A DNA stretch of 43,495 nt from positions 1 through 43,495 of the forward strand of contig PHDJ01000022.1 of assembly GCA_002842575.1 (NCBI GenBank), given 5' to 3'. The notes below the pieces were generated by a model. It had not been told where the DNA came from and did not search any database. It was given only the letters and a program-made list of their open reading frames with translations. This document shows positions 22,554-30,408 of the stretch, in pieces. Origin of the DNA: Bacteroidetes bacterium HGW-Bacteroidetes-2 (lineage in GTDB: Bacteria > Bacteroidota > Bacteroidia > Flavobacteriales > Flavobacteriaceae). How positions within the stretch are numbered: position 1 is the first letter of the stretch; each line of letters starts with the position of its first letter. Both the position numbers and the translations under genes were made by a program.

Positions 22554-23696
22554 TTATGGGGTTTTGTGTAATAATCGTGTCAATTGGATGGACAGGTCGG
22601 TGAAGATAATTTTTGCATTGCCGTTTCTTTCAATATGATAATTTGCGGCTTCTATCGCATCTATAATGTCTAAAATATTTTCTCCATGAATAAAAGGGGC
22701 AAATTTTTCAAGTGCAAATTTTGGATCCTTAAATTGAAGATATACTAAAGAAGGTGCTTTGTAATTTAAAAGCATTGCTTGTCTAAAAAAAGAAATACAA
22801 TAATCTAAAAACTTTTTTTGAGTTTCTCTTCCAGTGCCTGCTAGTACATCACTCCAAGCTAACAAATCGTTAATCACACTTTTATTTCCTTTTGCCTTAA
22901 AAGCTGAACGGATCCAAAAAATCACCCAATCTTCAAAGGGGTGGTCTTCCTTACTGCTTTTAAACAAATTTAAAGCGGTATTATAATCGCCAGAGGCTTG
23001 TCTAGAAATATCTTTAGCAACATTATAAGTAGCATGTTCTCGACGCACTAGTCCTTGTGCTAATATTTCTTCAGATAATAGAGGAATTTTAAGAAGCTGG
23101 CATCTAGATTTTATTGTTGTGAGAAGTTGCTCTTCATCCTCAGCAATTAAGATAAAGACTGTTTTTTCTGGAGGTTCTTCTAGAATTTTTAATAATTTAT
23201 TAGCACAGGCAATATTCATTTTTTCTGCCATCCAAATAATCATTACTTTATACCCCCCTTCATACGATTTTAGCGAAAGACTTTTTACAATATCTTGTGC
23301 TTCATCTACACTAATATTTCCTTGTTTGTTTTCTATTCCTAATAAATTATACCAATCAAACAGATTTCCATAAGGGTTTTCTAACAAAAAATTACGCCAT
23401 TCTTCAGCAAAATGATTGGAAATAGGATGTTTTTTTATTTTGTCGTTTATTGCCACCGGATAAACAAAATGCAAATCAGGGTGTGAAAATTTATTAAATT
23501 TTAAATTGCAAGAAGCATTACCGCCGCTATTTTCAAAGCCGCTATTTCCACACAATAAATATTGACTATATGCTATAGCTAATGGCAAAACACCTTGACC
23601 CACAAATAATTGTGCATGAGGAATTCTTCCGTTTTGCACAGAAGTTATCAAGTGATTTTTAATATGATCGAGACCTAATACCTCAGAAAAAAACAT
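22554..23696 (-). CDS. holB: DNA polymerase III subunit delta'
   Basis: This subunit of the clamp-loader complex opens the sliding clamp at primer-template ends. From ATG 23696 the product has 380 residues. The opening MFFSEVLGLDHIKNHLITSV is the typical delta' start, then IPHAQLFVGQG. The AAA+ middle has SVDEAQDIVKSLSLKSYEGG, KVMIIWMAEKMNIACANKLL and KILEEPPEKTVFILIAEDEE, then SRCQLLKIP (SRC motif of clamp loaders). The P-loop is degenerate (VGQGVLPLA), as expected for an ATPase-inactive delta'. A TTG two codons upstream is less likely as start. It is divergent from pgk with 82 bases between the starts. A TATATTTG box ends only 3 bp before the ATG. Confidence 0.92.
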   Translation of the reverse strand: MFFSEVLGLDHIKNHLITSVQNGRIPHAQLFVGQGVLPLAIAYSQYLLCGNSGFENSGGNASCNLKFNKFSHPDLHFVYPVAINDKIKKHPISNHFAEEWRNFLLENPYGNLFDWYNLLGIENKQGNISVDEAQDIVKSLSLKSYEGGYKVMIIWMAEKMNIACANKLLKILEEPPEKTVFILIAEDEEQLLTTIKSRCQLLKIPLLSEEILAQGLVRREHATYNVAKDISRQASGDYNTALNLFKSSKEDHPFEDWVIFWIRSAFKAKGNKSVINDLLAWSDVLAGTGRETQKKFLDYCISFFRQAMLLNYKAPSLVYLQFKDPKFALEKFAPFIHGENILDIIDAIEAANYHIERNGNAKIIFTDLSIQLTRLLHKTP

Positions 23697-23699
23697 AAG

Positions 23700-23707
23700 C
23701 AAATATA
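23700..23707 (-). promoter_or_regulatory. holB: -7 box (TATATTTG) immediately before holB
   Basis: On the minus strand TATATTTG is followed by CTT and then the holB ATG. Transcription starting the usual few bases downstream would give an mRNA with almost no leader. Confidence 0.4.
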
Positions 23708-23751
23708 GGATAATTCATCTAAAACTTGTGGCTTGAAATCATAGAAAAAAG

Positions 23752-23759
23752 TATCTTTG
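23752..23759 (+). promoter_or_regulatory. pgk: -7 box (TATCTTTG) of pgk, with candidate -33 TTG
   Basis: TATCTTTG matches TANNTTTG, 19 bp before the pgk ATG. TTG triplets at 23726-23728 (spacing 23) and 23733-23735 (spacing 16) are candidate -33 elements. Confidence 0.6.
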
Positions 23760-23778
23760 TTTTGAAAATTAAAAATCG

Positions 23779-24966
23779 ATGAAGACGTTAAGCCAGTACC
23801 ATTTTAAAAATAAAAAAGTGTTAATTCGAGTTGATTTCAACGTACCTCTTAATACCTCTTTTCAAATCACGGACGATTCTCGAATTCGTGCTGTAAAACC
23901 AACGCTAATCAAAATTTTAGAAGATGGTGGAAGTTGCATTTTGATGTCGCATTTAGGAAGACCTAAGGCAAAAGAAGAGGAATATTCTTTACGCCATATT
24001 GTGGATAAAGTATCAGAGATTATTGGGGTGAAGGTAAAATTTGTGGAAGATTGCATAGGGTCGAGAGCAGAAGAAGCTGCCGCAAAGTTAAAGCCTGGCG
24101 AAATCCTTTTACTAGAAAATTTACGTTTTCACAAAGAGGAGGAAGCTGGAGATAAATATTTTGCAAAGCAATTAGCAGTCTTAGGCAATTTTTATGTTAA
24201 TGATGCCTTTGGCACAGCACATAGAGCCCATGCATCTACAACGATTATTGCAGATTATTTTCCAAATGAGAAATGTTTCGGACTTTTGTTAGAAAAAGAA
24301 ATAATAAGCATAAATAAGGTTCTAAAAGACAACAAAAAACCAGTTACTGCTATTATTGGTGGCGCTAAAGTTTCCTCTAAAATTACTATAATTGAAAACA
24401 TATTAAACACGATTGATCACCTTATTATTGGAGGCGGTATGGCCTTTACTTTTGTAAAGGCTTTAGGTGGAAACATCGGAAGTTCCTTAGTTGAAAACGA
24501 TAAAATGGAATTGGCTTTGCATATTTTAGAAAAAGCCAAAACAAAAAATGTTATAGTACACTTACCCGTTGATGCCGTTATTGCCGATAGTTTTTCAGAA
24601 TCTGCAAACACCAAAGAACAAAGCATTGATACCATTCCAGATGGATGGATGGGGCTGGACACTGGTCAGAAAACAAATGCCTTTTTTGCAGGGGTTATAA
24701 GAGAGTCTAAAACAATACTATGGAATGGTCCTGTAGGTGTATTTGAAATGAAACCCTTTTCGCATGGCACAATTTCTATGGGCATTGCTATTGCAGAAGC
24801 CACTAAACACGGCTGTTTTTCATTAGTAGGCGGAGGCGATTCTGTAGCTGCGGTGAAACAATTTGGTTTAGAAAAAAAGATGAGTTATGTTTCTACAGGC
24901 GGCGGCGCAATGCTAGAAATGTTAGAAGGAAAATCACTTCCCGGAATTGACGCAATTTTAAAGTAA
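23779..24966 (+). CDS. pgk: Phosphoglycerate kinase
   Basis: This glycolytic enzyme transfers phosphate from 1,3-bisphosphoglycerate to ADP. The 395-residue length is typical. Motifs run in order: [12 protein letters not shown] (substrate loop), [83 protein letters not shown], and [20 protein letters not shown] at the nucleotide site. The catalytic arginine and lysine contexts are intact. It is cytoplasmic, with its own promoter divergent from holB. The MltD-like gene follows 118 bases after the stop. Confidence 0.97.
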   Translation: MKTLSQYHFKNKKVLIRVDFNVPLNTSFQITDDSRIRAVKPTLIKILEDGGSCILMSHLGRPKAKEEEYSLRHIVDKVSEIIGVKVKFVEDCIGSRAEEAAAKLKPGEILLLENLRFHKEEEAGDKYFAKQLAVLGNFYVNDAFGTAHRAHASTTIIADYFPNEKCFGLLLEKEIISINKVLKDNKKPVTAIIGGAKVSSKITIIENILNTIDHLIIGGGMAFTFVKALGGNIGSSLVENDKMELALHILEKAKTKNVIVHLPVDAVIADSFSESANTKEQSIDTIPDGWMGLDTGQKTNAFFAGVIRESKTILWNGPVGVFEMKPFSHGTISMGIAIAEATKHGCFSLVGGGDSVAAVKQFGLEKKMSYVSTGGGAMLEMLEGKSLPGIDAILK

Positions 24967-25084
24967 AATACAATACTTAGCAAAAATTTACGTTTTTTTA
25001 TTTATTATATTTCAATCCTTTACCTTACAAAGGACTGATTATATCTATATTATTACTATTTTGCGAGATATTTTATATGGAATT

Positions 25085-26611
25085 ATGAATAAATTTAATT
25101 ACGCACTACTATTTGTTTTCTTCGTTTCTTTTACATTCGCTCAAGGAGTAGAAAGTGATTTTTCTGAGATGGATTTAGACATAGAATCTAGCACGATCCA
25201 AAATAAAATTTCCCTAAAAGACAGTATTCGTTCTGTTTTTAAAGTGTATAAGGAGAGCTTATTAATCGACAGTCTTTGGAGAAAAGAACTCTATAATTCA
25301 GACCTTTTTGATGAGATGTATGAAGAGGTCACTTCTCTTGAAATGGAAGAGGAAAATGTGATTTATCAAGAGTTGCCTACAGAACTTTTAAAAGAAAGAC
25401 TAAAATCATTAAATGCAAAAACACCTTTTGTTGTAGAATATAATGAATCGCTCGAAAGTGTAATAAAATCGTATCTTAAAAACAGGAAAAAATCTTTACA
25501 AAGATTAATAAATTTGAGTGATTTCTATTTTCCGATGTTTGAGCAAGAGCTAGACAAGCACAACTTGCCTTTAGAATTAAAATATTTAGCAATAGTTGAG
25601 TCTGCTTTAAACCCAAGAGCAAGGTCTAGAGTGGGAGCAACTGGACTGTGGCAATTTATGTTTCCTACTGGCAAAATGTTTGGCATGGATGTTTCCTCTT
25701 ATGTTGATGAACGATCAGACCCCTTGCGTTCCACAGAAGCTGCCTGTAAATATCTTTCAAGTCTATATAATGTATTTAAAGATTGGGATTTAGCCTTAGC
25801 CGCTTATAATTCAGGCCCTGGTAATGTTTCAAAAGCAATTCGAAGATCTGGTGGAGAAACAAATTATTGGAAAATCCGTCATAACTTGCCAAGAGAAACC
25901 GCCGGTTATGTTCCTGCGTTTTTAGCCACTATGTATATTTTTGAATATGCAGATGAACTTGGATTTAAAACCAATAAAATAAAAAACCCGTATTTTGAAA
26001 CCGATACAATCCATATTAAACAAACACTTACTTTTCATCAAATTTCTGAAATATTAGACCTACCGGTTGAGGAACTAAAATTTTTAAATCCTTCCTATAA
26101 ATTAGATGTTATTCCTTATGTGGAAGGTAAGAATTACACATTAAGGCTTCCCCTAGATGTTTTAGGAACCTTTGTGAGCAATGAAGACCTGGTTTATGCT
26201 TACATAAATGCTGAATCTAATAATAACGAAAAAGCATTACCGCAAATAACAAATCAAAATGAACAAGTAACCTATAGGGTTAGAAGCGGCGATTTTTTAG
26301 GAAAAATTGCTAGAGATCATAGGGTTACGGTTAATAATATTAAACAATGGAACAACTTAAAAAGCAATAATTTAAAAATTGGGCAACGGCTATCCATTTT
26401 TCCTCCTAATGCTACAACAACAACTACATCTGTTTCCCAAAACAACACAACAACCCACAGCACAAGAGAATATACTGTAAAATCTGGAGACACCTTATGG
26501 AGTATTGCTCAAAAATTTCCAGGAGTATCTATTGATAATTTAAAAAAATGGAACGATATTAGTGGTAGTGTTTTGAAACCTGGAATGAAAATTAAAATTT
26601 TAAGAGGGTAA
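25085..26611 (+). CDS. mltD: MltD-like membrane-bound lytic murein transglycosylase with two LysM domains
   Basis: This protein cuts peptidoglycan glycan strands to 1,6-anhydro products. From ATG 25085 the 508-residue product starts with a signal peptide (MNKFNYALLFVFFVSFTFAQ). An upstream in-frame TTG at 25061 would bury it and was not used. The SLT (GH23) domain has catalytic Glu near residue 172 in AIVESALNPRARSRVGATGL, then WQFMFPTGKMFGM and LALAAYNSGPGNVSKAIRRS. Two LysM domains follow at about 395-440 (YRVRSGDFLGKIARDHRVTV) and 460-508 (YTVKSGDTLWSIAQKFPGVS), separated by a Thr/Asn-rich linker. The N-terminus has no lipobox, so it is probably periplasmic rather than a lipoprotein. A weak hairpin separates it from the next gene. 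Confidence 0.92.
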   Translation: MNKFNYALLFVFFVSFTFAQGVESDFSEMDLDIESSTIQNKISLKDSIRSVFKVYKESLLIDSLWRKELYNSDLFDEMYEEVTSLEMEEENVIYQELPTELLKERLKSLNAKTPFVVEYNESLESVIKSYLKNRKKSLQRLINLSDFYFPMFEQELDKHNLPLELKYLAIVESALNPRARSRVGATGLWQFMFPTGKMFGMDVSSYVDERSDPLRSTEAACKYLSSLYNVFKDWDLALAAYNSGPGNVSKAIRRSGGETNYWKIRHNLPRETAGYVPAFLATMYIFEYADELGFKTNKIKNPYFETDTIHIKQTLTFHQISEILDLPVEELKFLNPSYKLDVIPYVEGKNYTLRLPLDVLGTFVSNEDLVYAYINAESNNNEKALPQITNQNEQVTYRVRSGDFLGKIARDHRVTVNNIKQWNNLKSNNLKIGQRLSIFPPNATTTTTSVSQNNTTTHSTREYTVKSGDTLWSIAQKFPGVSIDNLKKWNDISGSVLKPGMKIKILRG

Positions 26612-26624
26612 AAAAACATAACCT

Positions 26625-26645
26625 AAGGAAGCTTCCTTTTTTTAA
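26625..26645 (+). terminator. Weak hairpin terminator
   Basis: The palindrome AAGGAAGCTTCCTT (26625-26638) is followed by a run of T. The usable stem is only about 5 bp with a 4-base loop, so termination may be partial between the MltD-like and DUF4837 genes. Confidence 0.45.
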
Positions 26646-26657
26646 CGATACTTTAAA

Positions 26658-27635
26658 ATGAAAAAAATATATTTTCTTCTCTTTTCAATAAGTGTATGTA
26701 TTTCCTGTGAAAATTCAAAAGCAGAACGTGTAGCAATGCTGCCAGACTCTTCCGGAAACATTAATAATTTACAAATTGTTATAGAAGATGACCTCTGGAG
26801 TGGCCCAGTTGGAGAAACATTGAGAAAGCATTTTGCATTGCCTGTTGATGGACTTCCTCAAGAAGAGCCTCTTTTTAGCATTAATCAATTAAGTCCTAAA
26901 TCGTTTGAAGGGTTTACACAAAAACAACGTATTTTTTTATTTATTCAAATAAGTGAAACCCCCACATATAAGATTATTGATAATCCATACGCAAAACCTC
27001 AAAAGGCTGCTTTTATTAGCGCAAAATCTGAAGAAGAATTACTAGCAACAATAGAGGAACACGCAGATGAAATCATTGCCCTATTTCAAAAAACCGAAAT
27101 TAAAGAAAACCAACGCCGCATAGCGCTATCCTTATTAAATGTAAAACCTCTGGAAGATAGTTTGGGCATTCGCTTAAAAATACCATCGGCATATCGAATA
27201 GCAAAAATAACACATAATTTTGCATGGCTTAGAAAAGACATACGCACTGGAACCACAAACATAATGGTGTATGAAATGCCAATAAACAGCTTTGAAAAGG
27301 AAGAAACTCGTATCGGTGATATTATTAAAATGAGAGACTCTATAGGTCAAGTACATATTGAGGGAGCTACCCAAGGCAGCTATATGATTACAGAAGAAGC
27401 CTATGCTCCCTATTTATTTACCACTGAAATTGACGGAAAATTTGCTTATGAAACCAAAGGAACTTGGGAAGTAAAAAATAATTTTATGGCAGGGCCTTTT
27501 GTAAATTACGCCATAAAAGATTCTATAAACAACAGGATATTAGTAATAGAAGGATTTACTTTTGCACCCTCTATCGGTAAGAGAGATTATCAATTTGAAC
27601 TAGAAGCCATTATTAAATCTGTTCAATTTAAATAA
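26658..27635 (+). CDS. DUF4837 family lipoprotein
   Basis: This 325-residue predicted lipoprotein has signal MKKIYFLLFSISVCISC with lipobox CISC, cysteine at 17, followed by ENSKAERVAMLPDSSGN. The segment IVIEDDLWSGPVGETLRKHF is the start of the DUF4837 domain, common in Bacteroidota. Later segments (WLRKDIRTGTTNIMVYEMPI, EGATQGSYMITEEAYAP, GTWEVKNNFMAGPFVNYA) fit the same family. Function is unknown. It is probably attached to the outer or inner membrane facing the periplasm. It follows the MltD-like gene by 46 bases and ends in a strong bidirectional terminator, so the two may be cotranscribed in part. Confidence 0.88.
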   Translation: MKKIYFLLFSISVCISCENSKAERVAMLPDSSGNINNLQIVIEDDLWSGPVGETLRKHFALPVDGLPQEEPLFSINQLSPKSFEGFTQKQRIFLFIQISETPTYKIIDNPYAKPQKAAFISAKSEEELLATIEEHADEIIALFQKTEIKENQRRIALSLLNVKPLEDSLGIRLKIPSAYRIAKITHNFAWLRKDIRTGTTNIMVYEMPINSFEKEETRIGDIIKMRDSIGQVHIEGATQGSYMITEEAYAPYLFTTEIDGKFAYETKGTWEVKNNFMAGPFVNYAIKDSINNRILVIEGFTFAPSIGKRDYQFELEAIIKSVQFK

Positions 27636-27640
27636 ATAAA

Positions 27641-27662
27641 AAGTCCGCTTTAAAGCGGACTT
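27641..27662. terminator. Strong bidirectional terminator
   Basis: A 22-bp perfect palindrome, AAGTCCGCTTT followed by AAAGCGGACTT, is flanked by A runs on the left and T runs on the right. It ends the DUF4837 transcript rightwards and tatA leftwards. Confidence 0.9.
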
Positions 27663-27684
27663 TTTTATAAAATTATTTGTTTAA

Positions 27685-27876
27685 TTATTTTCTTTCTATT
27701 TTGTCTTCGTCTTCTTTCTTGTCTTCTTTTGAAGCCTCTTTAAATTCTTTAATTCCGCTTCCAAGACCTCGCATCAATTCAGGGATTTTTCGGCCGCCAA
27801 ATAACAACAATATAACAATCACAATTAAAATAATTTGTGGTGCTCCTATAACCAAAGGTAATGTAAGTGCGTTCAT
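27685..27876 (-). CDS. tatA: Twin-arginine translocase subunit TatA/TatE
   Basis: This 63-residue pore-forming subunit of the Tat system exports folded proteins. One transmembrane helix lies at about residues 8-25 (LVIGAPQIILIVIVILLL). The family hinge FGGRKIPELMRGLGSGIKEF forms the amphipathic helix, and a Lys/Glu/Asp-rich tail (KEASKEDKKEDEDKIERK) completes it. The length and order are typical of small TatA/E proteins. No tatC is seen in the window. It is divergent from the M23 peptidase gene and has its own TAACTTTG box 20 bp upstream. Confidence 0.93.
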   Translation of the reverse strand: MNALTLPLVIGAPQIILIVIVILLLFGGRKIPELMRGLGSGIKEFKEASKEDKKEDEDKIERK

Positions 27877-27896
27877 CGTTTCATGAATTTATCATG

Positions 27897-27904
27897 CAAA
27901 GTTA
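27897..27904 (-). promoter_or_regulatory. tatA: -7 box (TAACTTTG) of tatA
   Basis: On the minus strand TAACTTTG matches TANNTTTG and ends 20 bp before the tatA ATG. Confidence 0.5.
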
Positions 27905-27981
27905 AGAAGAAAAACGGAATACATTACATTTTTCCTTTATTTCTTAAAGCACAACATACGATTTACCCTTAGATTTTGTTT

Positions 27982-27989
27982 TATATTTG
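27982..27989 (+). promoter_or_regulatory. -7 box (TATATTTG) of the M23 peptidase-GH3 pair
   Basis: TATATTTG matches TANNTTTG and lies 16 bp before ATG 28006. Its position supports 28006 as start rather than the in-frame ATG-like codon at 27976. Confidence 0.5.
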
Positions 27990-28005
27990 TTACAGATTAA
28001 AAAAA

Positions 28006-28875
28006 ATGACAACACCTAAAAAAAAATCAAAAGGAATAGCAAAAAAGTTACTGCACAAATACCGGTTGGTAATTTTAAACGAAGACACTTTTGAAGAAAG
28101 GGTTTCTTTTAAACTAAATCGGTTAAATGTTTTTGTGTTTTCAACTCTTTTATCGCTCTTTTTGGTTGGAATTACAACCGTAATTATAGCCTTTACACCT
28201 CTTAGAGAATATATTCCGGGATATTCCTCTATTCAACTTAAAAAACAAGCGGCTGAGCTAACCTATAAAACAGATTCCATGCAGCAGGTTTTATATTTTA
28301 ACGATCAATATTTGTCTTCTATCAAAAGAGTTCTAACGGGCGATTTACAAATACAACAAATAAATAAAGACTCTATCATAAAAACAATTACAGAGGACCC
28401 TCAAAATATAAATTTTTCTCCATCCAAAAAAGATTCTATTTTAAGAGATAAAGTTGCTAAAGAAGACAAGTATAATGTTTTTGAACCCTCTTCAAATATG
28501 ATTACAAGTGTGCTCTTCCCGCCAGCAAATGGGCCCATTTCTGAAGGCTATAACCTCAAAACAAAACATTATGCAGTAGATATTGTAGTTGAGGAAAACA
28601 CTCCAGTAAAAGCAACCGCAGCAGGAACAGTTATTTTTGCTGAATGGACCGTAGAAACAGGCTTTGTAATTATATTAGAGCATCATAACAACCTTATTTC
28701 TGTATATAAACATAACGCATCACTTATAAAGCAACAAGGCGATTTGGTTAAGGCAGGTGAAGTAATAGCCGCAGCAGGTTCCTCGGGAGAGTATTCAACC
28801 GGACCTCACATTCATTTTGAACTTTGGAGTAATGGATATCCCATTAACCCAACTAATTTTATTGACTTTGAATAA
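28006..28875 (+). CDS. M23 family metallopeptidase, membrane-anchored
   Basis: This zinc endopeptidase of the LytM type should cut peptidoglycan peptide bridges. From ATG 28006 there are 289 residues. The start is basic and cytoplasmic (MTTPKKKSKGIAKKLLHKYR). A transmembrane helix follows at about residues 43-65 (FVFSTLLSLFLVGITTVIIA), then a polar periplasmic stalk, then the LytM domain. The zinc ligands are intact: HYAVD (H188, D192) and GPHIHFEL (H268/H270). GTVIFAEWTVETGFVIILEH and SLIKQQGDLVKAGEVIAAAG complete the fold. The GH3 gene begins 6 bases after its stop, so they are almost certainly one transcript. The substrate could also be a non-cell-wall peptide. Confidence 0.9.
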   Translation: MTTPKKKSKGIAKKLLHKYRLVILNEDTFEERVSFKLNRLNVFVFSTLLSLFLVGITTVIIAFTPLREYIPGYSSIQLKKQAAELTYKTDSMQQVLYFNDQYLSSIKRVLTGDLQIQQINKDSIIKTITEDPQNINFSPSKKDSILRDKVAKEDKYNVFEPSSNMITSVLFPPANGPISEGYNLKTKHYAVDIVVEENTPVKATAAGTVIFAEWTVETGFVIILEHHNNLISVYKHNASLIKQQGDLVKAGEVIAAAGSSGEYSTGPHIHFELWSNGYPINPTNFIDFE

Positions 28876-28881
28876 AAAATT

Positions 28882-30378
28882 ATGTCCTTAAAAACTATTG
28901 GCGCAAAAATTTTTGCAAAATATATCCACTACACCACATACAAGTGGGCATCAAAACCTTTGCAAACGCAAGAAAAAGTATTTAAAAATCTTATAGATAT
29001 TGCAAAGAATACTAATTTTGGTAAAGACCATAATTTTTCAGAAATACGCACCTATGAAGATTTTAAAAAACACGTTCCTATTCGCGATTATGAAGAGTTG
29101 AAACCTTATGTAAACAAGGTTGTAGCTGGCGAAGAAAATATCCTTTGGCCAGGAAAACCTCTTTATTTTGCAAAAACTTCCGGAACCACTTCCGGAGCTA
29201 AATACATTCCATTAACTAAAGAATCGATGCCCTTTCACATTCAAGCTGCTCGAAATGCTATATTGCTTTATATAGCCGAAACAGGAAATACTGATTTTGT
29301 GGATGGAAAAATGATTTTTTTACAAGGAAGCCCCATTTTAGACGAAAAAAACGGCATTAAACTAGGAAGATTATCAGGCATTGTAGCTCATTTTGTGCCA
29401 AAATATCTTCAGAAAAACCGATTGCCAAGCTTGGAGACTAATTGTATAGAGGATTGGGAAACCAAAGTAGCTGCCATAGTGGAAGAAACCATAAAGCAAA
29501 ACATGACGGTCATCAGTGGCATTCCGTCTTGGGTACAAATGTATTTTGAAAAACTACAAGAACATTCCGGCAAAAAAGTAGGAGAGTTATTTCCAAATTT
29601 TAACCTCTTTATTTATGGAGGGGTAAATTATGAGCCTTACAGAGCTAAATTTGAGAATTTAATAGGAAGAAAAGTAAACAGTATAGAACTCTTTCCTGCT
29701 TCCGAAGGTTTTTTTGCCTTTCAGGATAAGCAAAATGAAAAAGGGCTACTGCTGCTTCTTAATTCTGGCATCTTTTATGAATTTGTAAAATCGGCTGAAT
29801 TTTTTGATGAAAACCCAAACCGACTTCAGATTAATGAAGTGGAACTAAACGAAAACTATGTTATGCTAATTTCCAGTAATGCCGGTCTTTGGGCATATAA
29901 TCTAGGCGATACGGTTCAGTTTACTTGTTTAAAACCTTACCGGCTTATCGTTTCCGGAAGGATAAAGCATTTTATTTCTGCTTTTGGAGAACATGTTATT
30001 GCAAAAGAAGTGGAAGAAGCATTACAAGAAGCACTGAAAGGAACTTCCACGCGAGTAAATGAATTTACCGTTGCACCAAACATTACACCTACCGAAGGAG
30101 GACTGCCTTACCACCAATGGTTTATTGAGTTTGAAAATAAGCCAGAAAACCTGGAAAATTTCACAACAAAAATTGATTTGGCTATGCAACGTCAAAATAG
30201 TTATTATTTTGATTTGATTCAAGGAAAAATATTACAGCAGCTAAAAATAGTTGCCCTGCCCAAAGACAGCTTTAATTCCTATATGAAGTCTAAAGGAAAA
30301 CTAGGAGGGCAAAACAAACTCCCCCGCCTTTCTAATGATAGAAATATTGCCGAAGAACTTCTAAAAGGTAATCCTTAA
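28882..30378 (+). CDS. GH3-family acyl-adenylate/amido synthetase-like protein
   Basis: This 498-residue protein belongs to the GH3 auxin-responsive promoter family. Plant members adenylate carboxylic acids and join them to amino acids. Visible features are the N-terminal start YKWASKPLQTQEKVFKNLID, the ATP loop YFAKTSGTTSGAKYIPLTKE near residue 95-113, IELFPASEGFFAFQDKQ, and the hinge and C-terminal lid (YNLGDTVQFTCLKPYRLIVS, then GRIKHFISAFGEHVIAKEVE). All core motifs look intact. The bacterial substrate is unknown. It lies 6 bases after the M23 peptidase gene and is followed by DUF6909. Confidence 0.92.
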   Translation: MSLKTIGAKIFAKYIHYTTYKWASKPLQTQEKVFKNLIDIAKNTNFGKDHNFSEIRTYEDFKKHVPIRDYEELKPYVNKVVAGEENILWPGKPLYFAKTSGTTSGAKYIPLTKESMPFHIQAARNAILLYIAETGNTDFVDGKMIFLQGSPILDEKNGIKLGRLSGIVAHFVPKYLQKNRLPSLETNCIEDWETKVAAIVEETIKQNMTVISGIPSWVQMYFEKLQEHSGKKVGELFPNFNLFIYGGVNYEPYRAKFENLIGRKVNSIELFPASEGFFAFQDKQNEKGLLLLLNSGIFYEFVKSAEFFDENPNRLQINEVELNENYVMLISSNAGLWAYNLGDTVQFTCLKPYRLIVSGRIKHFISAFGEHVIAKEVEEALQEALKGTSTRVNEFTVAPNITPTEGGLPYHQWFIEFENKPENLENFTTKIDLAMQRQNSYYFDLIQGKILQQLKIVALPKDSFNSYMKSKGKLGGQNKLPRLSNDRNIAEELLKGNP

Positions 30379-30386
30379 ATTAGTTT

Positions 30387-30394
30387 TATATTTG
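30387..30394 (+). promoter_or_regulatory. -7 box (TATATTTG) of the DUF6909 gene
   Basis: TATATTTG matches TANNTTTG and lies 14 bp before the ATG at 30409, in the 30-bp gap after the GH3 gene. Confidence 0.5.
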
Positions 30395-30408
30395 TAGCAA
30401 ATTAAAGT

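Noticed and set aside
25061-25084. TTG start for the MltD-like gene
   Set aside because: It would put eight residues before a clean signal peptide that begins at ATG 25085.
27976-28005. Upstream start for the M23 peptidase gene
   Set aside because: It overlaps the TATATTTG box, so it would lie before the transcription start.
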